This document shows, piece after piece, positions 16,229 to 25,054 of a DNA stretch of 41,128 nucleotides (positions are counted from its first letter, which is position 1; every line of letters begins with the position of its first letter). The stretch is from NCBI GenBank assembly GCA_024402335.1, contig JAKSTZ010000019.1, forward strand, positions 1 through 41,128, in the 5' to 3' direction. This DNA is from Bacteroidales bacterium (GTDB lineage Bacteria; Bacteroidota; Bacteroidia; Bacteroidales; UBA1715). The position numbers and the translations under genes were made by a program. The notes beneath the pieces are model-generated. The model ran no database searches. It saw only the letters and a program-made list of their open reading frames with translations, and was not told where the DNA came from.

Positions 16229-16423
16229 TTATTTATTTAATTGATTGATTCCAAATATTTTGGAATTCCAACTTGTAGAGTTGTTATATTTGATTGTCAA
16301 TTTATTTTCTTCAAAACCACCACGAACATATAAGTTTATAGCAGTTGCAATGGCAAGCATTTCTTCTTCTGTTGCCTCTGCACTAATAGATTTAACGACA
16401 ATATCTTGTGATTCTTTTCCCAT
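16229..16423 (-). CDS. small protein resembling acyl-CoA carboxylase epsilon subunit
   Basis: The 64-residue protein is encoded between the carboxyltransferase and biotin carrier genes. It overlaps the carboxyltransferase stop by 1 nt (TAATG) and is followed 1 nt later by the carrier gene, so it is clearly part of the operon. The IVVKSISAEATEEEMLAIAT region is similar in pattern to the VVRGxPTxEELAAL core of ACC/PCC epsilon subunits, which stabilise carboxylase complexes. The similarity is short, so function rests largely on context. The C-terminal tail is Asn/Lys-rich and unlike anything I recognise. Confidence 0.65.
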   Translation of the reverse strand: MGKESQDIVVKSISAEATEEEMLAIATAINLYVRGGFEENKLTIKYNNSTSWNSKIFGINQLNK

Positions 16424-17982
16424 TATAGAGGCATATTAGAGTGTTTCTTCATAGGATTTTGTTGACGTTTTGTACGCAACATTTCAAATGCACGAATAAT
16501 TCTGAAACGTGTATCGTGTGGCAAAATTACATCGTCAACATAACCACGTTCTGCTGCTTGATAAGGGCTTGCGAATTTAGATTCGTATTCTGCAATCTTT
16601 TCTTCTTTGAATTTCTTACGTTCTTCGTCATCTTCGATTGCTTTCATTGCCTTACCTTGCAAAATACCGATAGCACCAGCAGCACCCATAACAGCGATTT
16701 CTGCATTTGGCCAAGCGTAGTTTACATCACCACGTAATTGTTTACAGCTCATCACGATGTGAGCACCACCGTAAGATTTACGAATAGTGATAGTTACTTT
16801 TGGAACAGTTGCTTCACCGTATGCGAACAACAATTTTGCACCATGATCGATAATACCAGCATATTCTTGTCCAGTTCCACAAAGGAATCCAGGAACATCA
16901 ACCAACGTAAGAATTGGAATATTGAATGCATCACAGAAACGAACGAAACGACCAGCTTTACGAGCAGCGTTGCAATCCAACACACCAGCCATAAAATTAG
17001 GTTGGTTAGCGATGATACCTGTAGATTTACCATTGAAACGAGCAAAACCACAAATGATATTTTTTGCGAAATCTTTTTGAATTTCAAAGAAATCCTTGTC
17101 ATCTACCAATGTGTTGATGATTTCTTTCATATCGTATGGCTTGTTTGGATCGTCTGGAACCAAAGAATCAAGCTTTTCGTCTATACGGTTATATGGATCG
17201 TTTGTTTCAACAACAGGAACATCTTCCATATTGTTTTGTGGAATATACGAAATCAATTTGCGAACCAATTGCAAACCTTCTTCTTCTGTAGGAGTTGTAA
17301 AATGACAAACACCAGATTTTGTTGAGTGTACCAATGCTCCACCAAGTTGTTGGTCTGTTACATCCTCACCTGTCACAGTTTTTACAACCTTAGGACCAGT
17401 GATATACATACAACTATTTTGTTCCGTCATTAAAATGAAGTCTGTAAGTGCAGGAGAGTACACAGCACCACCGGCACAAAGACCAAATATCAACGAGATT
17501 TGTGGAATCACACCAGAAGCAAGCACATTACGTTCGAAAATTTCACCGAAACCAGCCAAAGCGCAAGCACCTTCTTGAATACGAGCACCTCCTGAATCAT
17601 TGATACCAATTACAGGCGCACCCATTTTCATTGCAAGATCCATGACCTTACAGATTTTTTGCGACATTGTTTCCGACAATGTTCCTGCTATCACAGTAAA
17701 ATCTTGTGCGTAAACAAAAACCAAACGGCCATCTATTGTTCCACTACCAACAGCAACGCCATCGCCATAGAACACCTTCTTCTCCATACCAAAATCGGTA
17801 CAACGATGTGTCACAAACATATCTATTTCTTCGAAGCTACCTTCGTCAAGTAGCATTTCTATGCGCTCACGAGCTGTATATTTTCCTTTTGCATGTTGAG
17901 CGTCAACTGCCTTCTGACCTCCACCTGCAAGAGCTTGCTCCTTCTTATCGAGCAAGATTTCCATTTTTTCCTGATTATTCAT
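16423..17982 (-). CDS. acyl-CoA (propionyl/methylmalonyl-CoA) carboxyltransferase subunit
   Basis: The 519-residue protein is the beta-type carboxyltransferase that moves CO2 between biotin and propionyl-CoA/methylmalonyl-CoA. It has the family's N-terminal KGKYTARERIEMLLD, crotonase-fold motifs GINDSGGARIQEG and GLCAGGAVYSPAL, and C-terminal FLCGTGQEYAGIIDHGAKLL and IRKSYGGAHIVMS with AWPNAEIAVMGAAGA. Length is normal. The operon has no biotin carboxylase and no OadB-type membrane subunit, so it cannot be settled here whether it works as a carboxylase, decarboxylase or transcarboxylase. In anaerobic Bacteroidota this step belongs to succinate-propionate metabolism. It is the first gene of the operon. 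Confidence 0.92.
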   Translation of the reverse strand: MNNQEKMEILLDKKEQALAGGGQKAVDAQHAKGKYTARERIEMLLDEGSFEEIDMFVTHRCTDFGMEKKVFYGDGVAVGSGTIDGRLVFVYAQDFTVIAGTLSETMSQKICKVMDLAMKMGAPVIGINDSGGARIQEGACALAGFGEIFERNVLASGVIPQISLIFGLCAGGAVYSPALTDFILMTEQNSCMYITGPKVVKTVTGEDVTDQQLGGALVHSTKSGVCHFTTPTEEEGLQLVRKLISYIPQNNMEDVPVVETNDPYNRIDEKLDSLVPDDPNKPYDMKEIINTLVDDKDFFEIQKDFAKNIICGFARFNGKSTGIIANQPNFMAGVLDCNAARKAGRFVRFCDAFNIPILTLVDVPGFLCGTGQEYAGIIDHGAKLLFAYGEATVPKVTITIRKSYGGAHIVMSCKQLRGDVNYAWPNAEIAVMGAAGAIGILQGKAMKAIEDDEERKKFKEEKIAEYESKFASPYQAAERGYVDDVILPHDTRFRIIRAFEMLRTKRQQNPMKKHSNMPL

Positions 17983-18315
17983 AAAATGTCTTAAATCGTT
18001 TAAAAAACGGCGGCAAGATATTTTTTTCCCATAACAGGAAAATCATTTATAGACAAAATGACAGTTTTTATAGACAAGTTTCATTGCAAAAAGAATAATT
18101 TCCTACAATAAAAGCCACAAAAACAATCATTAAGTGTTATTTTAAAACGAGTAAATTATTGATAATCACAAGTATACAAAATCAAATACGTATTTATGCT
18201 AATATGCTTTAAATTCCATATAACACCCCAATTGTGAAAAAGATGCTTAAATTTTCTTTGAAAAAAACTTCTTTATTTTACTGATTTTCTGAAATTTGTA
18301 GCAAAATTGTATCAG
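17983..18315. promoter_or_regulatory. divergent intergenic region with an 11-bp direct repeat
   Basis: This 333-nt gap separates the carboxylase operon (minus) from topoisomerase IV A (plus). TTTATAGACAA occurs twice, at 18046-18056 and 18067-18077, exactly 21 nt apart (two helical turns), which suggests an operator. A weak -7-like TATCTTGC on the minus strand (18020-18013) could serve the carboxylase operon. No exact TAnnTTTG is seen for the plus-strand gene. No small gene is evident. Confidence 0.4.
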
Positions 18316-20934
18316 ATGGAAGAACAGAACGACGATTTGCAGACACAAGAAGAGGCTAAAAATGAAAGTGTTGCGGAAAATACGCAATACATTAATGACT
18401 ATTTCTATAATTGGTACTTAGACTATGCATCGTATGTAAACATAGACCGTGCCATCCCATATATTGAAGATGGTTTGAAGCCAGTTCAACGTCGTGTGCT
18501 CTACACGATGAAGAAGATGGACGACGGCCGTTTCAACAAAGTAGCCAGCATCGTCGGTGAAACCATGAAGTTACATCCTCATGGCGATTCTAGTATTTAT
18601 GAAGCCTTGGTTGGCATTGGCCAAAAAGATTTACTTGTAACTACACAAGGTAACTGGGGTAATATTTTTACCGGTGACGATGCTGCAGCGGGACGTTATA
18701 TTGAAGCTCGCTTGTCGAAATTCGCTCTTGAAATTCTGTTCAATGCAAAAACAACACAATTTACTAAATCATACGACGGCCGTAATGACGAACCTGTTAC
18801 TTTGCCAGCTAAGTTTCCTTTGCTTTTAGCACAAGGTGCCGACGGTATTGGCGTGAGTATGGCTTGTAATATTCTTCCTCACAATTTCAACGAATTAATT
18901 GACGCAAGTATTGCATATCTACGTAACGAACCTTTTGAACTCTATCCGGACTTCCCTACCGGCGGTCTTATTGATGTGTCAAAATATAATGATGGTTTAA
19001 AAGGTGGCCGTATTCGTGTACGTGCACGTATTAACAAGATTGACAACAAAACATTAGTCATCAACGAAATTCCTTACGGGAAAACCACCACGTCTATCAT
19101 TAAATCAATACTTGAGGCTAACGATGCCGGAAAAATCAAGATAAAACACGTTGACGACGACACTGCTGCATCTGCAGAAATTGTCATCACACTTCCTGCA
19201 AATGTTTCGGCTGACGAAACCATAGATGCATTATACGTCTTTACTGAATGTGGAATATCTATTGCTCCAAACTCTAACGTGATTGACAACAAGAAACCTT
19301 TGTTCATCGGCGTTTCCGAAATCCTTCGAAGAAATACCGACCAAACTGTTTTCTTGCTTACAAAAGAATTGGAAATCACATTAGCAGAACTAAAAGAAAG
19401 CTGGATTAAAACTTCATTGGAAAAGATTTTCATTGAACACGAAGTGTATGAGAAAATCAAACCATGTAAAACTGAAGAAGATATTCTAACAACTATCGAC
19501 AAAGGCTTGAAACCGTATGTAAAAGATTTCTGGCGCGAAGTTACGCGCGAAGACTGCGTAACCTTGTCGAACATTCCTATCAAAAAGATTTCTAAATACA
19601 ATACTTACAAAGCCGAAGAATACCTGAAATCTTTGGAAGAAAGAATGGACGAGGTTCAGAATGACCTTGCTCACATTATTGACTACACAATTCGATACTT
19701 CCAACATATAAAAGAAAAATACGGTGCGGGACGTGAGCGTAAGTCTGAAATCAGAAACTTTGAGAAAATTGAAGTTACTCAAGTTGTTAACGCTAACACA
19801 AAATTATATGCGAACTACGAAGATGGATTTGTCGGCACAAGCTTGAAAAAAGAAACGTTTGTGTGTGATTGCTCCGACCTTGACGATATTATTGTTTTCA
19901 TGCAAAACGGTAAATTCAAAGTCTCAAAAGTAAGCGATAAAGCTTTCTTCGGAAAAGACATTATTCATATTGGCGTGTTCCGTAAAAACGACGAACGTAC
20001 CGTTTACAACGTTGCCTACCGCGACGGAGAAACAAATGTAACATACATTAAACGTTTCCCAGTAACTGGTGTCAGCCGTGATAAGGAATATGATTTAACG
20101 CTTGGAACTGACAAAACTAAAATATTGTATTTTAGCGCAAATCCTAATGGAGAAGCGGAAATCATAAAAGTACGTCTTCGTTCCGACCTACGCCTACGCA
20201 AGCCTGTTTTCGAGGTTGATTTTAGCACTATTTCTATAAAAGGAAAGAGTTCTAAAGGTAACATTTTGACCAAACATCCTGCTACAAAGATTGAAAAAAT
20301 CGAAGAAGGAGTTTCTACTCTCGGCGGACGAAAAATCTATTTCAATAAAGATACCAAACGCTTAAATGATGCCGGCTATGGCGATTTCCTTGGAGAATTC
20401 AAAGGCTCAGACAAAATTCTTGTCATCACCGAAGACGGTAAATTTGCTCTTACAACATTTGATTTGAGCAACCACTTTGAATATGGTATCAAACGCATAG
20501 AAAAATACAACGAAAAGAAAATCTGGACTGCAATTGTTTATGACGCTGAACAAGATTTGAGCTATATCAAACGATTTAAGATAGAAGAAACTTCTAAATA
20601 TGTTAGTTTCTTACCTGAATCTGAAGGTTCACGATTAATAGAAATCAACGACGATAGATTCCCACAACTTTGTCTAAGTTTTGGAGGTAAACATGCAAAC
20701 AGAGAAATGGAATACATTGACGTTGATGAATTTATTGGCGTAAAAGGATACAAAGCAAAAGGAAAACGCATCTCTCCATATACTATAGATATGATGGAAT
20801 TTGTCGATCCACTTGAAAAAGAACTTCCTGAAGACGAACGCGAAGAAGAGCCTACAACTCCAACTTCTTCGGAAGCAACCGACGATAATTCAACTCCTAA
20901 CCCAATGTCGGGAGAACAAATGTCGTTGTTCTAA
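18316..20934 (+). CDS. parC: DNA topoisomerase IV subunit A
   Basis: The 872-residue type IIA topoisomerase A subunit cuts and religates DNA to decatenate chromosomes. The N-terminal part has YASYVNIDRAIPYIEDGLKP and QRRVLYTM, the quinolone-region GETMKLHPHGDSSIYEAL, and the catalytic tyrosine Y128 in AAAGRYIEARLS. A coiled-coil region around 440-470 follows, then a beta-pinwheel C-terminal domain lacking the gyrase GyrA box, so this is Topo IV. The last residues are acidic and end in GEQMSLF. The ATG at 18316 is preferred over an in-frame TTG at 18307. parE is not in the window. The stop codon interlocks with the convergent ribD. Confidence 0.93.
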   Translation: MEEQNDDLQTQEEAKNESVAENTQYINDYFYNWYLDYASYVNIDRAIPYIEDGLKPVQRRVLYTMKKMDDGRFNKVASIVGETMKLHPHGDSSIYEALVGIGQKDLLVTTQGNWGNIFTGDDAAAGRYIEARLSKFALEILFNAKTTQFTKSYDGRNDEPVTLPAKFPLLLAQGADGIGVSMACNILPHNFNELIDASIAYLRNEPFELYPDFPTGGLIDVSKYNDGLKGGRIRVRARINKIDNKTLVINEIPYGKTTTSIIKSILEANDAGKIKIKHVDDDTAASAEIVITLPANVSADETIDALYVFTECGISIAPNSNVIDNKKPLFIGVSEILRRNTDQTVFLLTKELEITLAELKESWIKTSLEKIFIEHEVYEKIKPCKTEEDILTTIDKGLKPYVKDFWREVTREDCVTLSNIPIKKISKYNTYKAEEYLKSLEERMDEVQNDLAHIIDYTIRYFQHIKEKYGAGRERKSEIRNFEKIEVTQVVNANTKLYANYEDGFVGTSLKKETFVCDCSDLDDIIVFMQNGKFKVSKVSDKAFFGKDIIHIGVFRKNDERTVYNVAYRDGETNVTYIKRFPVTGVSRDKEYDLTLGTDKTKILYFSANPNGEAEIIKVRLRSDLRLRKPVFEVDFSTISIKGKSSKGNILTKHPATKIEKIEEGVSTLGGRKIYFNKDTKRLNDAGYGDFLGEFKGSDKILVITEDGKFALTTFDLSNHFEYGIKRIEKYNEKKIWTAIVYDAEQDLSYIKRFKIEETSKYVSFLPESEGSRLIEINDDRFPQLCLSFGGKHANREMEYIDVDEFIGVKGYKAKGKRISPYTIDMMEFVDPLEKELPEDEREEEPTTPTSSEATDDNSTPNPMSGEQMSLF

Positions 20935-21983
20935 TTACGATATAGTATCTGCAACTCGGCATTTCCTACTTGCTGGTTTTGCGAAGATAAATCACACTGA
21001 ATGTTTGGCGACGCAATGCCGTTACCAAACATTTCTTTTGTTGTAAATATCCTTGCTTCGTCCCAAATTCCGTCATCAATAAAAGTTTGCAGCGTTTTCG
21101 TTCCACCTTCTACAATCAAAGATTGTACACCTTTCTGATACAATACATCCATTGTTTTTTGTAAGATATTTTCTTCAGGCAAAACTTGAACGTATTCTAT
21201 ATTATTAGAAGATTCTTTCTGCGCATAAGTGAGTACTACCGTAGCTGCCGAACCATCTTTTAGACAGGCATCTGCAGGAATTTTATCGTGTAAATCCCAA
21301 ACTATCCGCAATGGATTTTTTCCAGTAACCAAACGAGTGGTAAGACTCGGATTGTCACATAATGCCGTTGTTGTTCCCACTAAAATGGCCTGTTCCTGCG
21401 CACGCCATTGATGTACTAATTTCTGACAGACCTCATCGGTTATACGTACACCCTTATCTGACGGTTTTTCAGAACGCAATTTATCTATAAAGCCATCATG
21501 GCTTTGTGCCCACTTTAGAATAATGTACGGCCTTTTTTGTTCATGATACGTGAAAAATCTACGATTCAAGAAACGAGACTCTTGTTCCAACACTCCTATT
21601 GTTGTTTCTATTCCCGCTTGTTGAATCTTTTCTATTCCTTTACCCGACACCTTGCTAAACGAATCAACACAGCCAACAACAACACGTTTGAACTGTTTCG
21701 AAACTATCAAATCAGCACATGGCGGCGTGTTTCCAAAATGAGCACAAGGTTCAAGACAAACATAAATAGTGCTTTCTTTTAGAAGTTCCTGATTTTCGAC
21801 AGAACGAACTGCATTAACCTCAGCATGTGGCTCCCCAGCCTTATGATGAAATCCTTCACCTATAATTTCCCCATTACGGACAATAACTGAACCAACCATA
21901 GGATTAGGATACGTATTTCCAAATGCTTGTTGCGCCAATTCTATACAGCGACGCATATATTTTTCGTCTTCCTTCGTATTCAT
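20931..21983 (-). CDS. ribD: bifunctional riboflavin biosynthesis deaminase/reductase RibD
   Basis: The 350-residue enzyme catalyses the second and third steps of riboflavin synthesis: pyrimidine deamination, then NADPH-dependent ribosyl reduction. The N-terminal cytidine deaminase-like domain shows MRRCIELAQQAFGNTYPNPMVG and the zinc/catalytic motifs GEPHAEVNA and EPCAHFGNTPPC. The reductase domain begins near residue 150 with RPYIILKWAQSHDGFI, and the C-terminal IVEGGTKTLQTFIDDGIWDE is typical. Length is normal. It is divergent from prmC with a 25-nt gap. No FMN riboswitch is visible upstream; the gap is too short. Confidence 0.94.
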   Translation of the reverse strand: MNTKEDEKYMRRCIELAQQAFGNTYPNPMVGSVIVRNGEIIGEGFHHKAGEPHAEVNAVRSVENQELLKESTIYVCLEPCAHFGNTPPCADLIVSKQFKRVVVGCVDSFSKVSGKGIEKIQQAGIETTIGVLEQESRFLNRRFFTYHEQKRPYIILKWAQSHDGFIDKLRSEKPSDKGVRITDEVCQKLVHQWRAQEQAILVGTTTALCDNPSLTTRLVTGKNPLRIVWDLHDKIPADACLKDGSAATVVLTYAQKESSNNIEYVQVLPEENILQKTMDVLYQKGVQSLIVEGGTKTLQTFIDDGIWDEARIFTTKEMFGNGIASPNIQCDLSSQNQQVGNAELQILYRN

Positions 21984-21996
21984 TTCTTAAAAACCG

Positions 21997-22004
21997 TACT
22001 TTTG
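21997..22004 (+). promoter_or_regulatory. -7 element of prmC, implying a near-leaderless mRNA
   Basis: TACTTTTG is an exact -7 match and ends only 4 nt before the prmC ATG at 22009. No upstream in-frame ATG exists, because a TAA lies in frame at 21988. The -33 region is weak. Confidence 0.5.
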
Positions 22005-22008
22005 CGAT

Positions 22009-22857
22009 ATGACTATTCGTGATGTAAAAATAGAATTTCAGCAGAAACTTGCAACACTTTATGATGCAAAAGAAATCCAATCTATCTTCGCAATTATTGC
22101 CGAAGAAGCAGGTTTCTCCACTACAGCAATCATTCTACAAGCAGACGAACCGTTAACCGAAGAGAAAATACAATATTTCAATAATTGCCTGCAAAAGCTT
22201 GAATTATCGGAACCTGTACAATATGTACGTGGCAAAGCCGATTTCTACGATCTACAGTTTACTGTTACTCCCGCAGTTCTGATTCCTCGTCCCGAAACAG
22301 AGGAATTGGTACAACTCATTATAAATGAGAATGCCAACTTCCATGGAAACCTTATTGATTTAGGAACAGGAAGTGGTTGCATTGCAATCTCATTAGCGAG
22401 CAATTTCTCAACAGCGCAAATTACCGCAATGGATATTTCGTCTGCTGCATTAGAGGTTGCCAAGCAGAATGCGCAGAACAACAATGTGAATATTAAATTT
22501 ATTCATGCAGATATGCAAAAAGACGATTGTTTACAAGACAATCAACAATTCGACATTATTGTAAGCAACCCTCCGTATGTTTGTAATGCAGAGAAAAAAG
22601 ACATGCGAGCAAATGTGCTTCAGCACGAACCACATCTTGCCCTTTTCGTTGACGACGACAACTATCCGTTACAATTTTATAAAGCAATAGCACAATTTGC
22701 TACCAAACATCTAAAAGAAAACGGTACAATCTATTGTGAAATAAACGAGACACTCGGTAAAGAAACCGTTGAACTATTCCAATCGTATGGTTTTAAAAAT
22801 TCCCAAGTAATACAAGATTTATTCGGGAAAGACAGAATTGTAAAAGCACAAAGATAA
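22009..22857 (+). CDS. prmC: peptide chain release factor N5-glutamine methyltransferase
   Basis: The 282-residue SAM-dependent enzyme methylates the GGQ glutamine of release factors RF1/RF2. A helical N-terminal substrate-binding domain (residues 1-75) contains EPVQYVRGKADFYDLQF. Then come VLIPRPETEELV, SAM motif I LIDLGTGSGCIAISLA and the catalytic NPPY in DIIVSNPPYVC. Length is normal for PrmC. It stands alone between ribD and mrp. Confidence 0.95.
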   Translation: MTIRDVKIEFQQKLATLYDAKEIQSIFAIIAEEAGFSTTAIILQADEPLTEEKIQYFNNCLQKLELSEPVQYVRGKADFYDLQFTVTPAVLIPRPETEELVQLIINENANFHGNLIDLGTGSGCIAISLASNFSTAQITAMDISSAALEVAKQNAQNNNVNIKFIHADMQKDDCLQDNQQFDIIVSNPPYVCNAEKKDMRANVLQHEPHLALFVDDDNYPLQFYKAIAQFATKHLKENGTIYCEINETLGKETVELFQSYGFKNSQVIQDLFGKDRIVKAQR

Positions 22858-22913
22858 ATTGACAGTTTCTATTAGGAAATCTTTTTCTGTATCTGCTTAC
22901 ATAATTTATTTGT

Positions 22914-22921
22914 TATCTTTG
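22914..22921 (+). promoter_or_regulatory. -7 element for mrp operon
   Basis: TATCTTTG matches TAnnTTTG and ends 16 nt before the mrp ATG at 22938. Confidence 0.5.
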
Positions 22922-22937
22922 TACAAAACAAAATGCA

Positions 22938-23963
22938 ATGAAAGAACAAATCGTTAAGCTTTTAATGCAGATTCCTGTTCCAGGCGAATCTGAACCAATA
23001 GTAAAATTTGTGGAATTGGTTGACACTCATAACAATGACGTGACAATTAAATTGAAACTTCCACAAAAATTCGACAAATTCGAACGAGGAATCATTTCTT
23101 CCATACAAGATGCAGTTAAACGTGGCATTCCTGCGGCAACTCGCGTTGATGTATTGGTTAATTTTGTGAAAGCAAACGACATGGCTGGCGAAGGTGGCAT
23201 TTCAAAGGTAAAGAAAGTCATTGCAGTTGCCTCTGGTAAAGGTGGTGTAGGAAAATCTACCGTAAGTGCAAACTTAGCGGTTGCATTAGCAAAACAAGGC
23301 TACAAAGTTGGACTTCTCGATGCCGATATATTCGGTCCTTCCATTCCCAAGATGTTCAATGTTGAAGACGCACAACCTCTTTCCCGCAAAGAAGGCGACA
23401 AAGATTGGATTTTACCTATCGAACAATATGGCATTAAAATGCTTTCTATAGGCTTCTTCGTTCGTCCAGAAGATGCACTTGCATGGCGTGGTCCTATGGC
23501 GGGAAATGTTTTGAAACAATTTGTTCAAGATTCCGACTGGGGCGAACTTGACGTTATGGTAATCGACATGCCTCCAGGAACAAGCGACATACAACTTACA
23601 CTTTGCCAGATAATTAATATTACCGGCGCTATAATGGTCGGCACTCCACAAGACGTTGCTGTTATTGATGTTGTAAAGGCAATTGATTTCTTCCAAAAAG
23701 AAAAAATCGAAGTTCCTATTCTTGGATTAGTAGAAAACATGGCTTGGTTTACTCCAGAAGAACTACCTAATAATAAATACTACATTTTCGGCAAAGGTGG
23801 CGTAGAAGAATTGGCTAAACTACGCGGACTTCCATTCCTTGGCGCTGTTCCTATTGTCATGGGCGTTCGTGAAGGCGGTGATGCCGGCAAACCAGCAGCT
23901 ATGGACGAAAATTCTATTATAGGAAAACAATTTGCTGAGATTGCGAAGAAAGTAATGCAATAA
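22938..23963 (+). CDS. mrp: Mrp/NBP35-family iron-sulfur carrier ATPase
   Basis: The 341-residue protein of the ParA/MinD P-loop superfamily is a scaffold or carrier for Fe-S clusters. A short N-terminal MIP18/DUF59-like domain (residues 1-80) is followed by the deviant Walker A motif [20 protein letters not shown]. Next are [23 protein letters not shown] and [15 protein letters not shown]. The usual CxxC after ENM is replaced by [19 protein letters not shown], a pattern I associate with Bacteroidota Mrp. The stop overlaps the next ATG (TAATG), so the Nim-like gene is translationally coupled. Confidence 0.9.
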   Translation: MKEQIVKLLMQIPVPGESEPIVKFVELVDTHNNDVTIKLKLPQKFDKFERGIISSIQDAVKRGIPAATRVDVLVNFVKANDMAGEGGISKVKKVIAVASGKGGVGKSTVSANLAVALAKQGYKVGLLDADIFGPSIPKMFNVEDAQPLSRKEGDKDWILPIEQYGIKMLSIGFFVRPEDALAWRGPMAGNVLKQFVQDSDWGELDVMVIDMPPGTSDIQLTLCQIINITGAIMVGTPQDVAVIDVVKAIDFFQKEKIEVPILGLVENMAWFTPEELPNNKYYIFGKGGVEELAKLRGLPFLGAVPIVMGVREGGDAGKPAAMDENSIIGKQFAEIAKKVMQ

Positions 23964-24454
23964 TGAGCTTACAAGAGAAATTCGACAATAGTGTCATCCG
24001 ACGCCAAGACAGACTATTAGCATTTGAACGTACTGAATTTCTTCTTAAACAAGGAGAATATGGCTTCCTTGCACTGGGCGGCGATGGTGGCTATGGCATT
24101 CCTGTGAATTTCGCCTTGGTAAACGATATTATTTATATCCATTGCGCTCCCGAAGGGGAAAAGATTCATCGTGTTTCTCAAGATTCACGTGCAAGTTTTT
24201 GTATTGTGGGACACACTCGCCCTATTGGTGAGAAATTCACTACAGAATATGAGTCTGTGTTAGTGAAAGGTTCTATCCATATCGTATCAAACGATGACAA
24301 GAGAAAGAATGCTTTGCGCGCTATTATTTCGAAATATTCGCCAAACCATATAGAAGCTGGAGAAAAAGCTATAGAACGCTCATTCCACCGCACTGCAATA
24401 TTAGCACTACAAATAGAACATATTTCTGCAAAAAGCAAGGTGGTGAATCTATAA
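23963..24454 (+). CDS. pyridoxamine 5'-phosphate oxidase-family (Nim-like) flavin protein
   Basis: The 163-residue protein has the split-barrel flavin fold. Nim-type motifs are visible: VIRRQDRLLAF, GEYGFLALGGDGGYGIPVNF, IYIHCAPEGEKIHRV, ASFCIVGHTRPIGEKFTTEY and ESVLVKGSI. Relatives bind FMN/F420 or haem, and some reduce 5-nitroimidazoles; a resistance role cannot be claimed from sequence. It overlaps mrp by 1 nt, and its stop overlaps the convergent rnhB stop (24449-24454). Confidence 0.85.
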   Translation: MSLQEKFDNSVIRRQDRLLAFERTEFLLKQGEYGFLALGGDGGYGIPVNFALVNDIIYIHCAPEGEKIHRVSQDSRASFCIVGHTRPIGEKFTTEYESVLVKGSIHIVSNDDKRKNALRAIISKYSPNHIEAGEKAIERSFHRTAILALQIEHISAKSKVVNL

Positions 24455-25054
24455 TAAATCCAAAGACAACTGCTGAGTTATCTTATAATTGAATGTTATT
24501 CGATGGTAATCGGTAAGCCCGTATTCCTGTATTGCTAATTTATGTTGCAAAGTCGGATAACCTTTATTTGAGAGCCAATTGTATTGTGGGAACTTTTCAT
24601 GAATGGAATCCATAAAATCATCACGATATGTTTTCGCCAAAATTGATGCGGCTGCTATAGAAAGATATTTTCCATCTCCCTTTACAACACAATCATGAGG
24701 AATATTCTTGTATTTCGTAAACTTATTGCCATCAACAATAATATGTTCCGGCACAATTGTCAGTTGATCTATTGCCCTATGCATTGCCAAAATTGAAGAA
24801 CGTAAAATATTTATTTCGTCAATTTCATGATTGTCAACAATGCCAACTGCCCATGCTATAGCATCACGTTCAATTTGAGTACGTAATTCCTTACGTTTCT
24901 TGTCGGTCAATTGTTTTGAGTCATTTAATGCTTCATTTACATAATCATGTGGCAATATTACTGCCGCAGCATAAACAGGACCGGCCAAACAACCACGACC
25001 TGCCTCGTCGCAACCAACCTCAACACAATTATCTAAAAAATATGGCAATAACAT
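24449..25054 (-). CDS. rnhB: ribonuclease HII
   Basis: The 201-residue enzyme removes ribonucleotides from DNA-RNA hybrids. The N-terminal catalytic motif VGCDEAGRGCLAGPVYAAAV supplies Asp and Glu, HIIVDGNKF and KTYRDDFMD supply further acidic residues, and FPQYNWLSNKGYPTLQH is a family C-terminal motif. Length is normal. The ATG overlaps the stop of the TPR-CAP gene (TAATG), making it the last gene of a three-gene minus-strand operon. Confidence 0.94.
   Translation of the reverse strand: MLLPYFLDNCVEVGCDEAGRGCLAGPVYAAAVILPHDYVNEALNDSKQLTDKKRKELRTQIERDAIAWAVGIVDNHEIDEINILRSSILAMHRAIDQLTIVPEHIIVDGNKFTKYKNIPHDCVVKGDGKYLSIAAASILAKTYRDDFMDSIHEKFPQYNWLSNKGYPTLQHKLAIQEYGLTDYHRITFNYKITQQLSLDLL

Noticed and set aside
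18307..18315. TTG start for parC
   Set aside because: An ATG three codons downstream is the simpler start, and the extra residues carry no family signal.
21984..22008. FMN riboswitch before ribD
   Set aside because: Only 25 nt separate ribD from prmC, and no FMN aptamer motif is visible.
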